This document shows, piece by piece, positions 45,073 to 55,951 of a DNA stretch of 64,000 bases. The translations under genes and the position numbers were made by a program. The DNA lies in the NCBI RefSeq assembly GCF_033170385.1, contig NZ_CP126170.1:2566001-2630000 (forward strand), written 5' to 3'. Source of the stretch: Xanthomonas rydalmerensis (GTDB taxonomy: Bacteria > Pseudomonadota > Gammaproteobacteria > Xanthomonadales > Xanthomonadaceae). The stretch's first letter is position 1. Every line of letters starts with the position of its first letter. The notes below the pieces were generated by a model, which saw nothing but the letters and a program-made list of their open reading frames with translations, did not search any database and was not told the origin of the DNA.

Positions 45073-47076
45073 ATGAGCATGGACCTGCAACGTTTCCACG
45101 CCACCTTCTTCGAGGAAAGCCGCGAAGGGCTGGATGCGATGGAAGCCGGATTGCTGTCGTTGGAAGAAGGCAATCGCGACCCCGAGACCATCAACTCGGT
45201 GTTCCGCGCCGCGCACTCGATCAAGGGCGGCGCCGCCACCTTCGGCTTCGAAGCGATGGCCGGCCTCACCCATGTGCTGGAGACGCTGCTCGACGAGCTG
45301 CGCGCCGGCAAGCGCGACGTCGAGGCGCATGCGATCGATGCCATCCTCGGCTCGGTGGACGTGCTGCGCGCCCTGCTGCGCGAAGCCGAACACGGCGTCC
45401 CGGCCGATCCGGCCGCGGTCAAGGCCGTGCACGAGCGCCTGCAGCACGCGTTGAACGGCGGCCCCGCCGCGCCAGCCGCCGCCACTCCGGCGGCGAACCA
45501 GCCGGCTGAGCCGGAAGCCTGGCAGATCGGCTTCACCCCCGCGCCGTCGCTGTTCATGAGCGGCAACGATCCGCTGCGCATCATCCGCGAACTCGAACAC
45601 CTCGGCCCGCTGCAGGTCGCCTGCCGCAGCACGCGCATGCCCGGCTTCTCCGAACTCGATCCGCTCGAGGCCTACCTGGCCTGGGATCTGGGCCTGGTCG
45701 GCAAGATTCCGCGCAGCGCGATCGAAGACACCTTCGCCTGGGTCATCGACGACTGCGAACTGGAGATCCGCCCGGTGCCGCCGCCGAGCCTGGCCACCGC
45801 GCCGGCACCGGTGCTGACCGCGCCGCCGACCGCCGCCACCGCGGCGCCGGCCGCCGCCGTGGCCGCGAATGCGCCGGCCGGCAACGCCGCCGCCGCGCAC
45901 GAAGCGGAAAGCTCGATCCGCGTCAGCGTCGACAAGGTCGATGCGCTGATCAACCTGGTCGGCGAACTGGTCATCACCCAGGCCATGCTCAAGCAGGTCT
46001 CCACCGGCCTGGACCAGGCCGTGGCCGAACGCCTGTTCGCCGGCCTGGACCTGCTGGAACGCAATACCCGCGACCTGCAAGAGGCTGTGATCGGCGTGCG
46101 CATGCTGCCGGTGGACGCGGTGTTCCGCCGCTTCCCGCGCCTGGTCCGCGACCTCTCCACCCGCCTGGGCAAGCAGGTGCGCCTGCGCACGATCGGCGAG
46201 GGCACCGAGTTGGACAAGGGCCTGATCGAGAAGATCGCCGATCCGCTGGTGCACCTGGTGCGTAACTCGATCGACCACGGCCTGGAACTGCCGGAGGCGC
46301 GCCGCGCCGCCGGCAAGGACGAGACCGGCACCATCACCCTGGCCGCGTCGCACCAGGGCGGCCACATCGTCATCGAAGTCAGCGACGACGGCGCCGGCCT
46401 CAACCGCAACCGCATCCTGGCCAAGGCCGCCGAACGCGGCATCGCCGTGCCGGACAACCCGAGCGATGCGCAGGTCTGGGACCTGATCTTCGCCCCGGGC
46501 TTCTCCACCGCCGATGCGGTCACCGACCTGTCCGGCCGTGGCGTCGGCATGGACGTGGTCCGCCGCAACATCCAGGGCCTGGGCGGCGAAGTGCAGTTGG
46601 AGAGCGAATCCGGCCGCGGCACCCGCGTGCTGATCCGCCTGCCGCTGACCCTGGCGATCCTCGACGGCATGACCGTGGCGGTCGCCGGCGAGACCCTGAT
46701 CCTGCCGCTGGCCTACGTCATCGAAGCGCTGCAGCCGAAGGCCGACGACATCCGCACCATGGCCGGCGAAGGCCGGGTGCTGCGGGTCCGCGGCGAATAC
46801 CTGCCGATCCTCTCGCTCAGCGACTCCTACGGCTTCGGCCGCATCGAGCAGAGCGAAGAACCGCTGGTGGTGGTGGTGGAGGCCGACGGGCAGAAGCTGG
46901 CGCTGGAAGTGGACGAGTTGATCGGCCAGCAGCAGGTGGTGGTCAAGAACATCGAGAACAACTACCGGCGCATCAGCGGCATCTCCGGCGCGACCATCCT
47001 CGGCGACGGCCGCGTCGCCCTGATCGTGGACATCGGCGGCCTGGTCCGCTCGCTGCGGGTACAGCAGGCGGCCTGA
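45073..47076 (+). CDS. cheA: Chemotaxis histidine kinase CheA, second copy
   Basis: A 667-residue CheA with Hpt phospho-acceptor H48 (AHSIKGGAATFGF), a folded middle domain of P2 type (LFMSGNDPLRIIRELEHLGP, residues ~155-235), an Ala/Pro linker, dimerisation helices (SVDKVDALINLVGELVITQA), HATPase (LVRNSIDHGLE, GRGVGMDVV) and a CheW-like domain. Unlike the first CheA it keeps the middle domain. It is followed by a clear terminator and the receptor genes, so it is the likely kinase for that receptor array. Confidence 0.95.
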   Translation: MSMDLQRFHATFFEESREGLDAMEAGLLSLEEGNRDPETINSVFRAAHSIKGGAATFGFEAMAGLTHVLETLLDELRAGKRDVEAHAIDAILGSVDVLRALLREAEHGVPADPAAVKAVHERLQHALNGGPAAPAAATPAANQPAEPEAWQIGFTPAPSLFMSGNDPLRIIRELEHLGPLQVACRSTRMPGFSELDPLEAYLAWDLGLVGKIPRSAIEDTFAWVIDDCELEIRPVPPPSLATAPAPVLTAPPTAATAAPAAAVAANAPAGNAAAAHEAESSIRVSVDKVDALINLVGELVITQAMLKQVSTGLDQAVAERLFAGLDLLERNTRDLQEAVIGVRMLPVDAVFRRFPRLVRDLSTRLGKQVRLRTIGEGTELDKGLIEKIADPLVHLVRNSIDHGLELPEARRAAGKDETGTITLAASHQGGHIVIEVSDDGAGLNRNRILAKAAERGIAVPDNPSDAQVWDLIFAPGFSTADAVTDLSGRGVGMDVVRRNIQGLGGEVQLESESGRGTRVLIRLPLTLAILDGMTVAVAGETLILPLAYVIEALQPKADDIRTMAGEGRVLRVRGEYLPILSLSDSYGFGRIEQSEEPLVVVVEADGQKLALEVDELIGQQQVVVKNIENNYRRISGISGATILGDGRVALIVDIGGLVRSLRVQQAA

Positions 47077-47108
47077 CCGCCCCACCCTCCCGCGTCACGC
47101 CACAGACG

Positions 47109-47135
47109 AGCCCCGGCAGCGATGCCGGGGCTTTT
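47109..47135 (+). terminator. Intrinsic terminator after cheA2
   Basis: A 9-bp stem AGCCCCGGC/GCCGGGGCT with a 6-base loop is followed by a short T-run, 33 bp after the stop codon. Confidence 0.85.
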
Positions 47136-47245
47136 GCGTTGTGGGCGCTGCGGATCACGGATCGCCTCGACGCCCACCTGCCGAGGCGCTCGTCGCGCCG
47201 CCCGTGCATCGCTCCAGCACAGTGATCGACGTCCGCATCAGCGTC

Positions 47246-47398
47246 AGGCCCACCGCCGTCGCGCGTTCCATGGAGGAACAGGCCACGCAATTGCAGGACG
47301 CAGTGGCGGTGTTCAAGTTGGACGCACTGCCCGAAATCGCATCGATCGCCATCGCGCCGGCAACCCGCCCTGCCCCACGCAGCGTGCGCTCCGCGTAG
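47246..47398 (+). pseudogene. C-terminal remnant of a deleted chemoreceptor gene
   Basis: The frame reads [20 protein letters not shown] then FKLDALPE and a Pro/Ala-rich tail before TAG at 47396. This matches the end of the intact receptors ([20 protein letters not shown] in MCP1) but no signalling domain, HAMP or membrane part precedes it, and the xWxEF tether is missing. About 50 codons survive. It sits where an additional receptor between cheA2 and MCP1 would have ended. Confidence 0.82.
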
Positions 47399-47477
47399 TC
47401 GCGCACGTCATGACCGGCACCGGGCACGGCGCGGTCCGTTGCGCTTGCCCGGGCTGGCAGGCGTTCCGAGTGCTCAC

Positions 47478-47510
47478 CGAGCGGCCGTGCATGCATCGCA
47501 CGGCCGCTCG
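47478..47510. repeat. 13-bp inverted repeat, no U-tract
   Basis: CGAGCGGCCGTGC and its exact complement surround a 7-base ATGCATC loop. It could be a protein site or an RNA hairpin; it lacks the T-run of a terminator. Confidence 0.8.
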
Positions 47511-47653
47511 ACGCGCATGCGGCCGATGCGCATGACACTTGCGCCAGCTTCCTCAATGCCGAGTACGGCAAGGCGCCGGATGCTTCAAACAAGCAGCGTC
47601 GGCGTTACCGGCAGTGCCAGGATGAACACGCCGTCCTACGGCGCCTGCGACGC

Positions 47654-47680
47654 TAAAGAATCCTGTGCTCCCGTCGATAC
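47654..47680 (+). promoter_or_regulatory. Sigma-28 promoter, probably for MCP1-MCP2
   Basis: TAAA at 47654-47657, 15 bp, then GTCGATAC at 47673-47680 (six of eight). The next gene starts 550 bp downstream, an unusually long leader, so an additional closer promoter cannot be excluded. Confidence 0.55.
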
Positions 47681-48230
47681 CAGGTTGAGCGCACGCTTTT
47701 TGTCTACATCGGTGCGTGCCGGCATGGCCTGGGGAGGTCGGCCGGCGCTTCAGGGGGGATCGATCGGTGCACATTGCCGGTCGCTGAAGTCGAACGAACG
47801 GGGAAAGGACGCCGCCCTGACGGCTGATCTTTTTGCGCATGCCCTTGGCACGCGCGCGGACTCGACTTGCATTTTTTTGCCAGACGTTTCGTCAGGTTGC
47901 ATCACACCCCGGATTCCCGGCGCATCGCAAGACGCGTCGTTTCTTCCTTCGTACACGGGGCCCACCATGCATGCGCTCTCGCGACAGCAAGACGCATCCA
48001 CCGAGACGACCCATGGACGCCATCGGCGATTCCAGGTGCAGATCGGGCATGGCAACGCCATGGCCACCGTCGCGATTGCGGCGCTTTCGCACGACCTGCC
48101 TGCGCGTCGTCAGTCATCACGCCATGTGACTGCCGCCGCCTCCAGCGCAGGCCGTCCGCGTCTGCCCGAGTAAACCGCCGACGCCGCATCCCTATGCGCC
48201 GACCTGCCTTTCTGCCCCTTGGAGATTGAA

Positions 48231-50483
48231 ATGACCCGTTTTCTGCAACGCTACAACGTCGGTGTCCGCCTATCGGCGGCCTTCGGCCTGCTGATTCTTC
48301 TTTCGGTGGTCCTGGTGATCATCGGGCTGTCCGGCATGGCCGAGGCGCGCAAGCACCTGGACATGATCGTGCTGGACCGCATGGCGAAGATCGAATTCAG
48401 CAACCAGATGCTCGACGCCAATTCCTCCGTGCTGGTGGCGCTGAGCACCTACACCACCTCCAGCAACCCCGCGATGCGCCAAGCGGCGCTGGACACCTTC
48501 AACCGCCAGCGCGAACGTTACGCCACAGCCCGCGCGAAGATCGACACGCTGTCCAGCACCGCCGCAGGCCGCGCCATCCGCGCCGACATGGACGCCAAGC
48601 GTGCCGCCGCGAAGAAGATCAACGACGCCATCGTCGCGCTGGGCGAGAAGGGCGAGAACGCCCAGGCGGTGGAGATGCTGAACCAGCAAGCACTGCCGGC
48701 GACGTTGGCGTGGCAGAGCAAGATCCGCGAGTTCTCCGATCGGCAGAAGTCGCAGGCCGCCGCCGGCTACCAGGCTGCGCTGGATTCGATGCACCGTGGC
48801 CGCATGCTGTTGATCGGCGGCACCGTGCTGGCGCTGGTGCTCAGCGTCTTGCTGGCGCTGACCATCACCCGCAGCCTGACCACACCGCTGCGCCTGGCCA
48901 CGCGTACCGCCGAGGCCATCGCCAATGGCCACATGGACAATGCCGTGCGCACCGAGGCGCGCGACGAAACCGGCCGCCTGTTGAACGCCATGGGGCGCAT
49001 GCAGCAGCAGTTGCAGGCGGTGCTCGCCGCGCAGGCGGAGATGGCGCAGCGCCACGACGCCGGCCAGATCAGCTACCGCATGGACGAAAGCACCTTCCCC
49101 GGCGACTACGGACGCATGGTCCGCGACAGCAATGCGCAGGCCGCCGCGCACATCGCCGTGACCGAGCGGCTAGCGCAGATCATGGGCCGCTACGCCATCG
49201 GCGACCTGTCCGAGGACATGGAGCGACTGCCCGGCGAAAAGGCGCATCTCACCGAGACGATGGACACGGTCAAGCACAACCTGACCGCGATGAATAACGA
49301 GATCAAGCACCTGGCCGGCGCGGCCGCGGCCGGTGACTTCAGCATGCGCGGCGACACCGAGCGCTTCCAGTACGACTTCCGCCTGATGGTCGACAGCCTC
49401 AATCAGTTGATGGCCACCGCCGACGGCAATCTGCAGGCGCTGTCGTCCCTGCTGCGCTCCATCGCCGCCGGCGACCTGACCGCGCGCATGCACGGCGATT
49501 TCCAGGGCGTGTTCGCCACCATGCGCGACGACGCCAACGCCACCACCGAGCAGTTGGCCGCCATCGTCGCGCGCATCCAGACCGCTGCGGTCAGCATCAA
49601 TGCGGCCGCCAGCGAGATCGCCACCGGCAACGACGACCTGTCGCGACGCACCGAGCAGCAGGCCGCCAGCCTGGAGGAGACCGCCGCGTCGATGGAGGAA
49701 CTGACCTCCACCGTGAAGCAGAACGCCGAACACGCGCGCCAGGCCAATCAGCTCTCCGCGGGCGCGGCCTCGGTGGCCTCGCAGGGCGGTGCGGTGGTCG
49801 GCCAGGTGGTCGACACCATGAGCGGCATCGAGGCCTCCTCGCGCAAGATCGCCGACATCATCTCGGTGATCGATGGCATCGCCTTCCAGACCAACATCCT
49901 GGCGCTCAACGCGGCGGTGGAAGCGGCGCGCGCCGGCGATCAGGGCCGCGGTTTCGCCGTCGTCGCCACCGAAGTGCGCACCCTCGCCCAGCGCTCGGCC
50001 AACGCCGCCAAGGAGATCAAGACCTTGATCGACGACTCGGTCAGCCGCGTCACCCAGGGCTCGGCGCTGGTCGACCAGGCCGGTCGCACCATGACCGAGA
50101 TCGTGACCTCGGTACAGCGCGTCACCGACATCATGGGCGAGATCGCCGCCGCCTCGCAGGAGCAGTCCGCCGGCATCGAGCAAGTGAATCAGACCGTGAT
50201 GCAGATGGACGAGACCACCCAGCAGAACGCCGCGCTGGTGGAGGAAGCCACCGCCGCCGCACGCTCGATGGAAGAACAGGCCGGACACCTGCGCGACTCG
50301 GTGGCGGTGTTCAAGCTGGACACGTCCCATCCCATCACGCAAGCCGCCACCGTCGTCCCGGCGCGGACCGCCCGCCCTGCTCCGCGCAGCGCGCCGGTCG
50401 CGCCGTCACGCAAGCCGCGACCGGCACCGGTACGTTCCGCCGTGCTCGCCCAGGCCACCGCCAGCGACTGGCAGGAGTTCTGA
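48231..50483 (+). CDS. Methyl-accepting chemotaxis protein MCP1
   Basis: A 750-residue receptor. TM1 is near residues 11-33, a periplasmic four-helix-bundle ligand domain follows, and TM2 is near 188-212. Behind the first HAMP come further HAMP-like units ([51 protein letters not shown]), then the signalling hairpin with [17 protein letters not shown]. The C terminus is SDWQEF, a CheR/CheB tether of the xWxxF type. GGAG six bases before ATG 48231 supports the start. MCP2 follows without terminator. Confidence 0.94.
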   Translation: MTRFLQRYNVGVRLSAAFGLLILLSVVLVIIGLSGMAEARKHLDMIVLDRMAKIEFSNQMLDANSSVLVALSTYTTSSNPAMRQAALDTFNRQRERYATARAKIDTLSSTAAGRAIRADMDAKRAAAKKINDAIVALGEKGENAQAVEMLNQQALPATLAWQSKIREFSDRQKSQAAAGYQAALDSMHRGRMLLIGGTVLALVLSVLLALTITRSLTTPLRLATRTAEAIANGHMDNAVRTEARDETGRLLNAMGRMQQQLQAVLAAQAEMAQRHDAGQISYRMDESTFPGDYGRMVRDSNAQAAAHIAVTERLAQIMGRYAIGDLSEDMERLPGEKAHLTETMDTVKHNLTAMNNEIKHLAGAAAAGDFSMRGDTERFQYDFRLMVDSLNQLMATADGNLQALSSLLRSIAAGDLTARMHGDFQGVFATMRDDANATTEQLAAIVARIQTAAVSINAAASEIATGNDDLSRRTEQQAASLEETAASMEELTSTVKQNAEHARQANQLSAGAASVASQGGAVVGQVVDTMSGIEASSRKIADIISVIDGIAFQTNILALNAAVEAARAGDQGRGFAVVATEVRTLAQRSANAAKEIKTLIDDSVSRVTQGSALVDQAGRTMTEIVTSVQRVTDIMGEIAAASQEQSAGIEQVNQTVMQMDETTQQNAALVEEATAAARSMEEQAGHLRDSVAVFKLDTSHPITQAATVVPARTARPAPRSAPVAPSRKPRPAPVRSAVLAQATASDWQEF

Positions 50484-50616
50484 TCGCCACGCGCCATATT
50501 CATACGGCCGCTCCCGCGCGGCCGCCGCGATGCCGCAGTTGCTCCATGCGCTGCATGGCATCCCACGCACGCCGCTACAAATCAGTGCGTAGCACCCGCT
50601 TTTCGAGGAGATTGAT

Positions 50617-52890
50617 GTGATCGGTTTTTTGCAACGCTACAACGTCGGTGTTCGCCTCTCGGCCGCATTCGGCCTTTTCATCCTGCTTTCCGTTCTGCTG
50701 GTACTAGTTGGTCTCTGGGGCATGTCCGATGCACGCAAGCAGATGGACAAGATCGTGCTCGATCGAATGATGAAGATCGAGTTCAGCAACCAGATGCTGG
50801 ATGCCAACTCATCCGTGCTGATTGCACTCAGCACTTTCACCACCTCTGATGACCCGGCTGTACGGCAGCGGGCGCTGGAGCAGTTCAAATCACAGCGCGA
50901 AAACTACGCCAACGCCCGCGCCAAGATCGACACCATGTCGATGGCGGCCGCTGGCAACGCAATACGCAAGCAGATTGATGAAAAACGTGCTATTGCCAAG
51001 GACATCAACGACCAAATCGTAGCCTTGGGTACGAACGACGACACCACCACCAAGGCGCTGAAGTTGTTGAACGCGTCAGCGACTCCTGCCACGCTGGCCT
51101 GGCAGGACGCGATCCGCACCTTCGCCAACCGCCAGAAAGATCAGGCCGCAAAGGCCTACCAGGCCGCCTTGTCGTCGATGCAAAGCAGCCAAATACTGTT
51201 GATCACCGGAGCCTTGCTGACGCTGGCACTGAGCGGCCTGCTGGCGTTCGCCATCACCCGCAGCCTGACCACGCCGCTGCGCCTGGCCACGCGGACCGCC
51301 GAGGCGATCGCCAATGGCCGCATGGACAATGCCGTGCGCACGGAGGCCCGCGACGAAACCGGCCGCCTGTTGCACGCCATGGGCCGCATGCAGCAGCAGT
51401 TGCAGGCGGTGCTCGCCGCGCAGGCGGAGATGGCGCAGCGCCACGACGCCGGCCAAATCAGCTATCGCATGGACGAAAGCACCTTCCCCGGCGACTACGG
51501 GCGCATGGTCCGCGACAGCAACACGCTGGCCGCCGCGCACATCGCCGTGACCGAGCGCCTGGCGCAGATCATGGGCCGCTACGCCATCGGCGACCTGTCC
51601 GAGGACATGGACCGCCTGCCGGGCGAAAAGGCGCGGCTGACCGAGACGATGGACACGGTCAAGCACAACCTGACCGCCATGAACAGCGAGATCAAGCACC
51701 TGGCCGGCGCCGCGGCGGCCGGCGACTTCAGCGTGCGCGGCGACACCGAGCGCTTCCAGTACGACTTCCGCCTGATGGTCGACAGCCTCAATCAGTTGAT
51801 GGCCACCGCCGACGGCAATCTGCAGGCGCTGTCGTCCCTGCTGCGCTCCATCGCCGCCGGCGACCTGACCGCGCGCATGCACGGCGATTTCCAGGGCGTA
51901 TTCGCCACCATGCGCGACGATGCCAACGCCACCACCGAGCAATTGGCGGCGATCGTCGCGCGCATCCAGACCGCCGCGGTCAGCATCAATGCCGCCGCCA
52001 GCGAGATCGCCACCGGCAACGACGACCTGTCGCGCCGCACCGAGCAGCAGGCGGCGAGCCTGGAAGAGACCGCCGCCTCGATGGAGGAACTGACCTCCAC
52101 GGTCAAGCAGAACGCCGAACACGCGCGCCAGGCCAATCAGCTCTCCGCGGGCGCGGCCTCCGTGGCCTCGCAGGGCGGCGCGGTGGTCGGTCAGGTGGTC
52201 GACACCATGAGCGGCATCGAGGCCTCTTCGCGCAAGATCGCCGACATCATCTCGGTGATCGACGGCATCGCCTTCCAGACCAACATCCTGGCGCTCAACG
52301 CGGCGGTGGAAGCGGCGCGCGCCGGCGATCAGGGCCGCGGTTTCGCCGTCGTCGCCACCGAAGTGCGCACCCTCGCCCAGCGCTCGGCCAACGCCGCCAA
52401 GGAGATCAAGACCTTGATCGACGACTCGGTCAGCCGCGTCACCCAGGGCTCGGCGCTGGTCGACCAGGCCGGTCGCACCATGACCGAGATCGTGACCTCG
52501 GTGCAGCGCGTCACCGACATCATGGGCGAGATCGCCGCCGCCTCGCAGGAGCAGTCCGCAGGCATCGAGCAAGTGAATCAGACCGTGATGCAGATGGACG
52601 AGACCACCCAGCAGAACGCCGCACTGGTGGAAGAAGCCACTGCCGCCGCGCGGTCGATGGAGGATCAGGCTGGGCAGCTGAGCCAGGCCGTGGCCCTGTT
52701 CAAGCTCGACCAGCAGGCACCGGCGGCCCTCCGCCGCGTGGACGCTCCGCGGCCGGCGCTCGCCACCGCCAGCGCCAAACGACCGGCCAAGACGCCTGCA
52801 CCGCAGGCGGTCGCACGCCGGCCGCTGGCCAGTGCCGCGGCCACGGCCACGGCGGCCGTTGCGGGCGGCGGCGATTGGATGGAGTTCTGA
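50617..52890 (+). CDS. Methyl-accepting chemotaxis protein MCP2
   Basis: A 757-residue close paralogue of MCP1 with the same layout: TM1, four-helix periplasmic domain, TM2, multiple HAMP units and signalling hairpin, ending GDWMEF. From the HAMP region on, the DNA is nearly identical to MCP1, while the periplasmic part has diverged (e.g. [20 protein letters not shown]), so ligand range probably differs. Start is GTG 50617 with GAGGAG six bases upstream. No promoter is seen in the 133-bp gap; co-transcription with MCP1 is likely. Confidence 0.94.
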   Translation: MIGFLQRYNVGVRLSAAFGLFILLSVLLVLVGLWGMSDARKQMDKIVLDRMMKIEFSNQMLDANSSVLIALSTFTTSDDPAVRQRALEQFKSQRENYANARAKIDTMSMAAAGNAIRKQIDEKRAIAKDINDQIVALGTNDDTTTKALKLLNASATPATLAWQDAIRTFANRQKDQAAKAYQAALSSMQSSQILLITGALLTLALSGLLAFAITRSLTTPLRLATRTAEAIANGRMDNAVRTEARDETGRLLHAMGRMQQQLQAVLAAQAEMAQRHDAGQISYRMDESTFPGDYGRMVRDSNTLAAAHIAVTERLAQIMGRYAIGDLSEDMDRLPGEKARLTETMDTVKHNLTAMNSEIKHLAGAAAAGDFSVRGDTERFQYDFRLMVDSLNQLMATADGNLQALSSLLRSIAAGDLTARMHGDFQGVFATMRDDANATTEQLAAIVARIQTAAVSINAAASEIATGNDDLSRRTEQQAASLEETAASMEELTSTVKQNAEHARQANQLSAGAASVASQGGAVVGQVVDTMSGIEASSRKIADIISVIDGIAFQTNILALNAAVEAARAGDQGRGFAVVATEVRTLAQRSANAAKEIKTLIDDSVSRVTQGSALVDQAGRTMTEIVTSVQRVTDIMGEIAAASQEQSAGIEQVNQTVMQMDETTQQNAALVEEATAAARSMEDQAGQLSQAVALFKLDQQAPAALRRVDAPRPALATASAKRPAKTPAPQAVARRPLASAAATATAAVAGGGDWMEF

Positions 52891-52929
52891 TCGCGCTTCA
52901 CCTGCATCCTACGTAGAGGACTACCGAAG

Positions 52930-52959
52930 CCCGGGAGCGCCAGCTCCCGGGTTTTTTTT
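52930..52959 (+). terminator. Intrinsic terminator after MCP2
   Basis: A 9-bp stem CCCGGGAGC/GCTCCCGGG with GCCA loop is followed by eight T residues, a strong terminator. Confidence 0.95.
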
Positions 52960-53075
52960 GGCCAATCCCACTGCCCGAGTCACCGCAACGGTCAGTGGAC
53001 CCACCGGAGCGTGATCGCCATCCCCGTCAAAGTGAAGTCAACGTGAAGTCAATCTAAATCCACGCGATTCGGGAT

Positions 53076-53102
53076 TAAAGAACGCAGCACACACGCCGAT
53101 AC
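53076..53102 (+). promoter_or_regulatory. Sigma-28 promoter of MCP3
   Basis: TAAA at 53076-53079, 15 bp, GCCGATAC at 53095-53102: eleven of twelve consensus positions. The MCP3 ATG is 247 bp downstream. Confidence 0.85.
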
Positions 53103-53348
53103 GGATGTTGCGCACACAAATTGTCTACAAATTTGAACAAGTTTTGCCGCAACACCGCTAAAGCAAGACAGAGCAGATTGCAGTAAAAGTTCCAATTGCA
53201 AATATCTATCGAATTTACAAAAACTATCAATTTCATGTTTTCGATCTACAACCGAAATAGATAGAGCAGCGCCCGACGCCTCCGCGGACATCGACTCAGG
53301 CAAGGGGCACGCCATCCCCAACGCTCCACTTCCACCAGGAATACGACG
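53103..53348 (+). other. AT-rich untranslated leader of MCP3
   Basis: About 240 nt between the sigma-28 box and the start codon, with conspicuously low GC (e.g. AAATTGTCTACAAATTTGAA) compared with the rest of the window. No small reading frame with a ribosome site is evident. It may be a structured leader or a protein-binding region. Confidence 0.6.
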
Positions 53349-55601
53349 ATGACGCTCAAGAATCTCAGTCTTTCCGCCAGGCTCGCGCTCAGCTTTGCCG
53401 TCATCGTGCTGATCACGGTGATCATCGGCTCGATCAGCCTGAGCAGCCTGTCCTCGCTCAACAGCGCCGCCGACATGAACGACCACACCTACAAGGTGCT
53501 GGCGACCGGCGACATGATGGAAGTCGATGCGCTCAACGTCGAGACCGGCGCGCGCGGCTATCTGCTATCTGGCAACCAGGACCACCTGCAGCCCTACACC
53601 GCGGGCCTGGCCAGTTTCGACAAGAACTTCGCCGAGGCCAAGCGCCTGACCGCGGACAATCCGCGCCAGCAGGCCCGGCTGGAGAAGTTGCATGCCGCAT
53701 TCGACGATCTGGCTGGCGTGGAAAAGCGGATCACCACCTTGCGCGAGCAGTCCGACGATGCGGCGCAAATCGCCACCGAGTTCAAGCAGGCCCGCGACCG
53801 CAAGGCGATGCAATCGATCCGCGGCCTGCTCGGCGAGTTCACCAACGAGGAGCGCGGCCTGCTGGCCAAGCGCAGCGCGACTCTGGACACCGTGCGTGCC
53901 CAGAACAAGTGGGCCATCCTGCTGGGCAACCTGCTGGTGATCGTGGTCGCGACCGGTATGGCGATCCTGATCCGCCGGCAACTGCTCAAGCGCCTCGGCA
54001 CCGCGATCGGCGTCGCCGATGCCATCTCCCGCGGCAAGCTCGACAACGCGATCGACCTGCGCAGCAAGGACGAGGCCGGCGCGCTGCTGCTGAGCATGGA
54101 CAAGATGCAGAGCCAGTTGCAGTCGGTGCTCGCTGCGCAGGCCGAAATGGCCAAGCGCCACGACGCCGGCCAGATCAGCTTCCGCATGGACGAAGGCGCC
54201 TTCCCCGGCGACTACGGGCGCATGGTCCACGACAGCAATACGCTGGTGGCTACGCATATCGGAGTCAAGATGCGCCTGATGCAGATCATGGGCCGCTACG
54301 CCATCGGCGACCTGTCCGAGGATATGGACCGCCTGCCCGGCGAGAAGGCCGTGCTCACCGAAACCATGGACAAGGTCAAGCTCAACCTGATCGCCATGAA
54401 CACCGAGATCAAACACCTGGCCGGCGCGGCCGCGGCCGGTGACTTCAGCGTGCGCGGCGACACCGAACGCTTTCAGTACGACTTCCGCCTGATGGTCGAC
54501 AGCCTCAATCAGCTGATGGCCACCGCCGACGGCAACTTGCAGTCGCTGTCCAACCTGCTGCAGGCCATCGCCGCCGGCGACCTGACCGTGCGCATGCAGG
54601 GCGACTTCCAGGGCGTGTTCGCCACCATGCGCGACGACGCCAACGCCACCGCCGAGCAGTTGGCGGCGATCGTCGCGCGTATCCAGACCGCCGCGGTCAG
54701 CATCAACGGTGCCGCCAGCGAGATCGCCGCCGGCAACGACGACCTGTCGCGCCGGACCGAGCAGCAGGCCGCCAGCCTGGAAGAAACCGCGGCCTCGATG
54801 GAGGAGCTGACCTCCACCGTCAAGCAGAACGCCGAGCACGCCCGCCAGGCCAACCAACTGGCTGCCGGCGCCGCCTCGGTCGCCTCGCAGGGCGGCGACG
54901 TGGTCGGCCAGGTGGTGCAGACCATGAGCGGCATCGAAGCCTCCTCGAAGAAGATCGGCGACATCATCAGCGTCATCGACGGCATCGCCTTCCAGACCAA
55001 TATCCTGGCGCTCAACGCCGCAGTCGAAGCCGCACGTGCCGGCGAACAGGGCCGTGGCTTCGCCGTGGTCGCCAGCGAAGTGCGCACCCTCGCCCAGCGT
55101 TCGGCCAACGCCGCCAAGGAGATCAAGGGCCTGATCGACGACTCGGTCGCGCGTGTCACCGAAGGCTCGGCGTTGGTCGACCAGGCCGGCAAGACCATGA
55201 CCGAGATCGTGACCTCGGTGCAGCGCGTCACCGACATCATGGGCGAGATCTCGGCCGCCTCGCAGGAGCAGTCCGCGGGCATCGAGCAGGTCAACCAGAC
55301 CGTCACCCAGATGGACGAGACCACCCAGCAGAACGCCGCCCTGGTCGAGGAAGCCACCGCCGCGGCACGTTCGATGGAGGAACAGGCCGGCCAGCTGAGC
55401 CAGGCCGTGGCCGTGTTCAAGATCGATGCGAGCAGCAGCCACGCCGGTCACTCGGCGGTCGCCCGCGCGGCGAGCGCGCCGGTCCGCACGGTCGCCCGGC
55501 CGGTCGCCAAGCCGGCGGTCAAGCCCGCCGCGCGTACGGCGCGGCCAGCGGCCCGGCCGGTCGCGGTCGCGGCCGGCGACGACAGCTGGCAGGAGTTCTA
55601 A
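53349..55601 (+). CDS. Methyl-accepting chemotaxis protein MCP3 with CHASE3-like sensor
   Basis: A 750-residue receptor. TM1 is near 12-32; the periplasmic part carries [19 protein letters not shown], typical of CHASE3 domains; TM2 is near 190-210. Multiple HAMP units and the signalling hairpin match the other receptors. The tail is Ala/Val/Pro rich, ending DSWQEF. It has its own sigma-28 promoter and terminator, so it forms a single-gene unit. Confidence 0.93.
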   Translation: MTLKNLSLSARLALSFAVIVLITVIIGSISLSSLSSLNSAADMNDHTYKVLATGDMMEVDALNVETGARGYLLSGNQDHLQPYTAGLASFDKNFAEAKRLTADNPRQQARLEKLHAAFDDLAGVEKRITTLREQSDDAAQIATEFKQARDRKAMQSIRGLLGEFTNEERGLLAKRSATLDTVRAQNKWAILLGNLLVIVVATGMAILIRRQLLKRLGTAIGVADAISRGKLDNAIDLRSKDEAGALLLSMDKMQSQLQSVLAAQAEMAKRHDAGQISFRMDEGAFPGDYGRMVHDSNTLVATHIGVKMRLMQIMGRYAIGDLSEDMDRLPGEKAVLTETMDKVKLNLIAMNTEIKHLAGAAAAGDFSVRGDTERFQYDFRLMVDSLNQLMATADGNLQSLSNLLQAIAAGDLTVRMQGDFQGVFATMRDDANATAEQLAAIVARIQTAAVSINGAASEIAAGNDDLSRRTEQQAASLEETAASMEELTSTVKQNAEHARQANQLAAGAASVASQGGDVVGQVVQTMSGIEASSKKIGDIISVIDGIAFQTNILALNAAVEAARAGEQGRGFAVVASEVRTLAQRSANAAKEIKGLIDDSVARVTEGSALVDQAGKTMTEIVTSVQRVTDIMGEISAASQEQSAGIEQVNQTVTQMDETTQQNAALVEEATAAARSMEEQAGQLSQAVAVFKIDASSSHAGHSAVARAASAPVRTVARPVAKPAVKPAARTARPAARPVAVAAGDDSWQEF

Positions 55602-55634
55602 GCGGGATTCCCTGCCGCGCGTCTCGCGTCAACG

Positions 55635-55667
55635 GCCCCGGGAGCGATCCGCTCCCGGGGCTTTTTT
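55635..55667 (+). terminator. Intrinsic terminator after MCP3
   Basis: An 11-bp stem GCCCCGGGAGC/GCTCCCGGGGC with GATCC loop is followed by six T residues. The rest of the 350-bp gap to MCP4 holds only the next promoter. Confidence 0.95.
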
Positions 55668-55823
55668 ATTGCGGCCATGCTTCGCCGCGCCGACACGAAA
55701 GTGCGCCGTTCGGGGGCGCCCTCGCCGTTCGCGGGATGCGCCAGGGTCGACCGCGCATCCGGAGCCGGCAGCACCATCCGCACGGAGGCGGACCGCCCGA
55801 CGCGAGCGACCACAAGCACCGAC

Positions 55824-55850
55824 TACATTTCTGGGACGCTGTGCCGATAA
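55824..55850 (+). promoter_or_regulatory. Sigma-28 promoter of MCP4
   Basis: TACA at 55824-55827, 15 bp, then a perfect GCCGATAA at 55843-55850; about 100 bp before the MCP4 start. Confidence 0.87.
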
Positions 55851-55951
55851 CGGCACTATCGCGCATGCTCACTGCCTGGCTTGTCTGAACGCAAGACGCT
55901 TTCCGAGGCGATGGCGCGCGATCTCTCCACCCTCCCATCGAGACGACCGCG

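Larger units (their letters stand above)
47399..48230. other. Non-coding region and long leader before MCP1
   Basis: I recognise no gene. Contents are a 13-bp hairpin, a sigma-28 box at 47654 and about 540 bp of possible leader. Open frames on both strands lack conserved motifs or ribosome sites. Composition is less codon-like than flanking genes, consistent with decay of an older gene. Confidence 0.6.

Noticed and set aside
47439..48173. 244-codon plus-strand frame before MCP1
   Set aside because: No recognisable motif, no ribosome site at its start, and its composition is not codon-like.
50484..50616. Separate promoter for MCP2
   Set aside because: No sigma-28 or sigma-54 pattern with correct spacing in the 133-bp gap.
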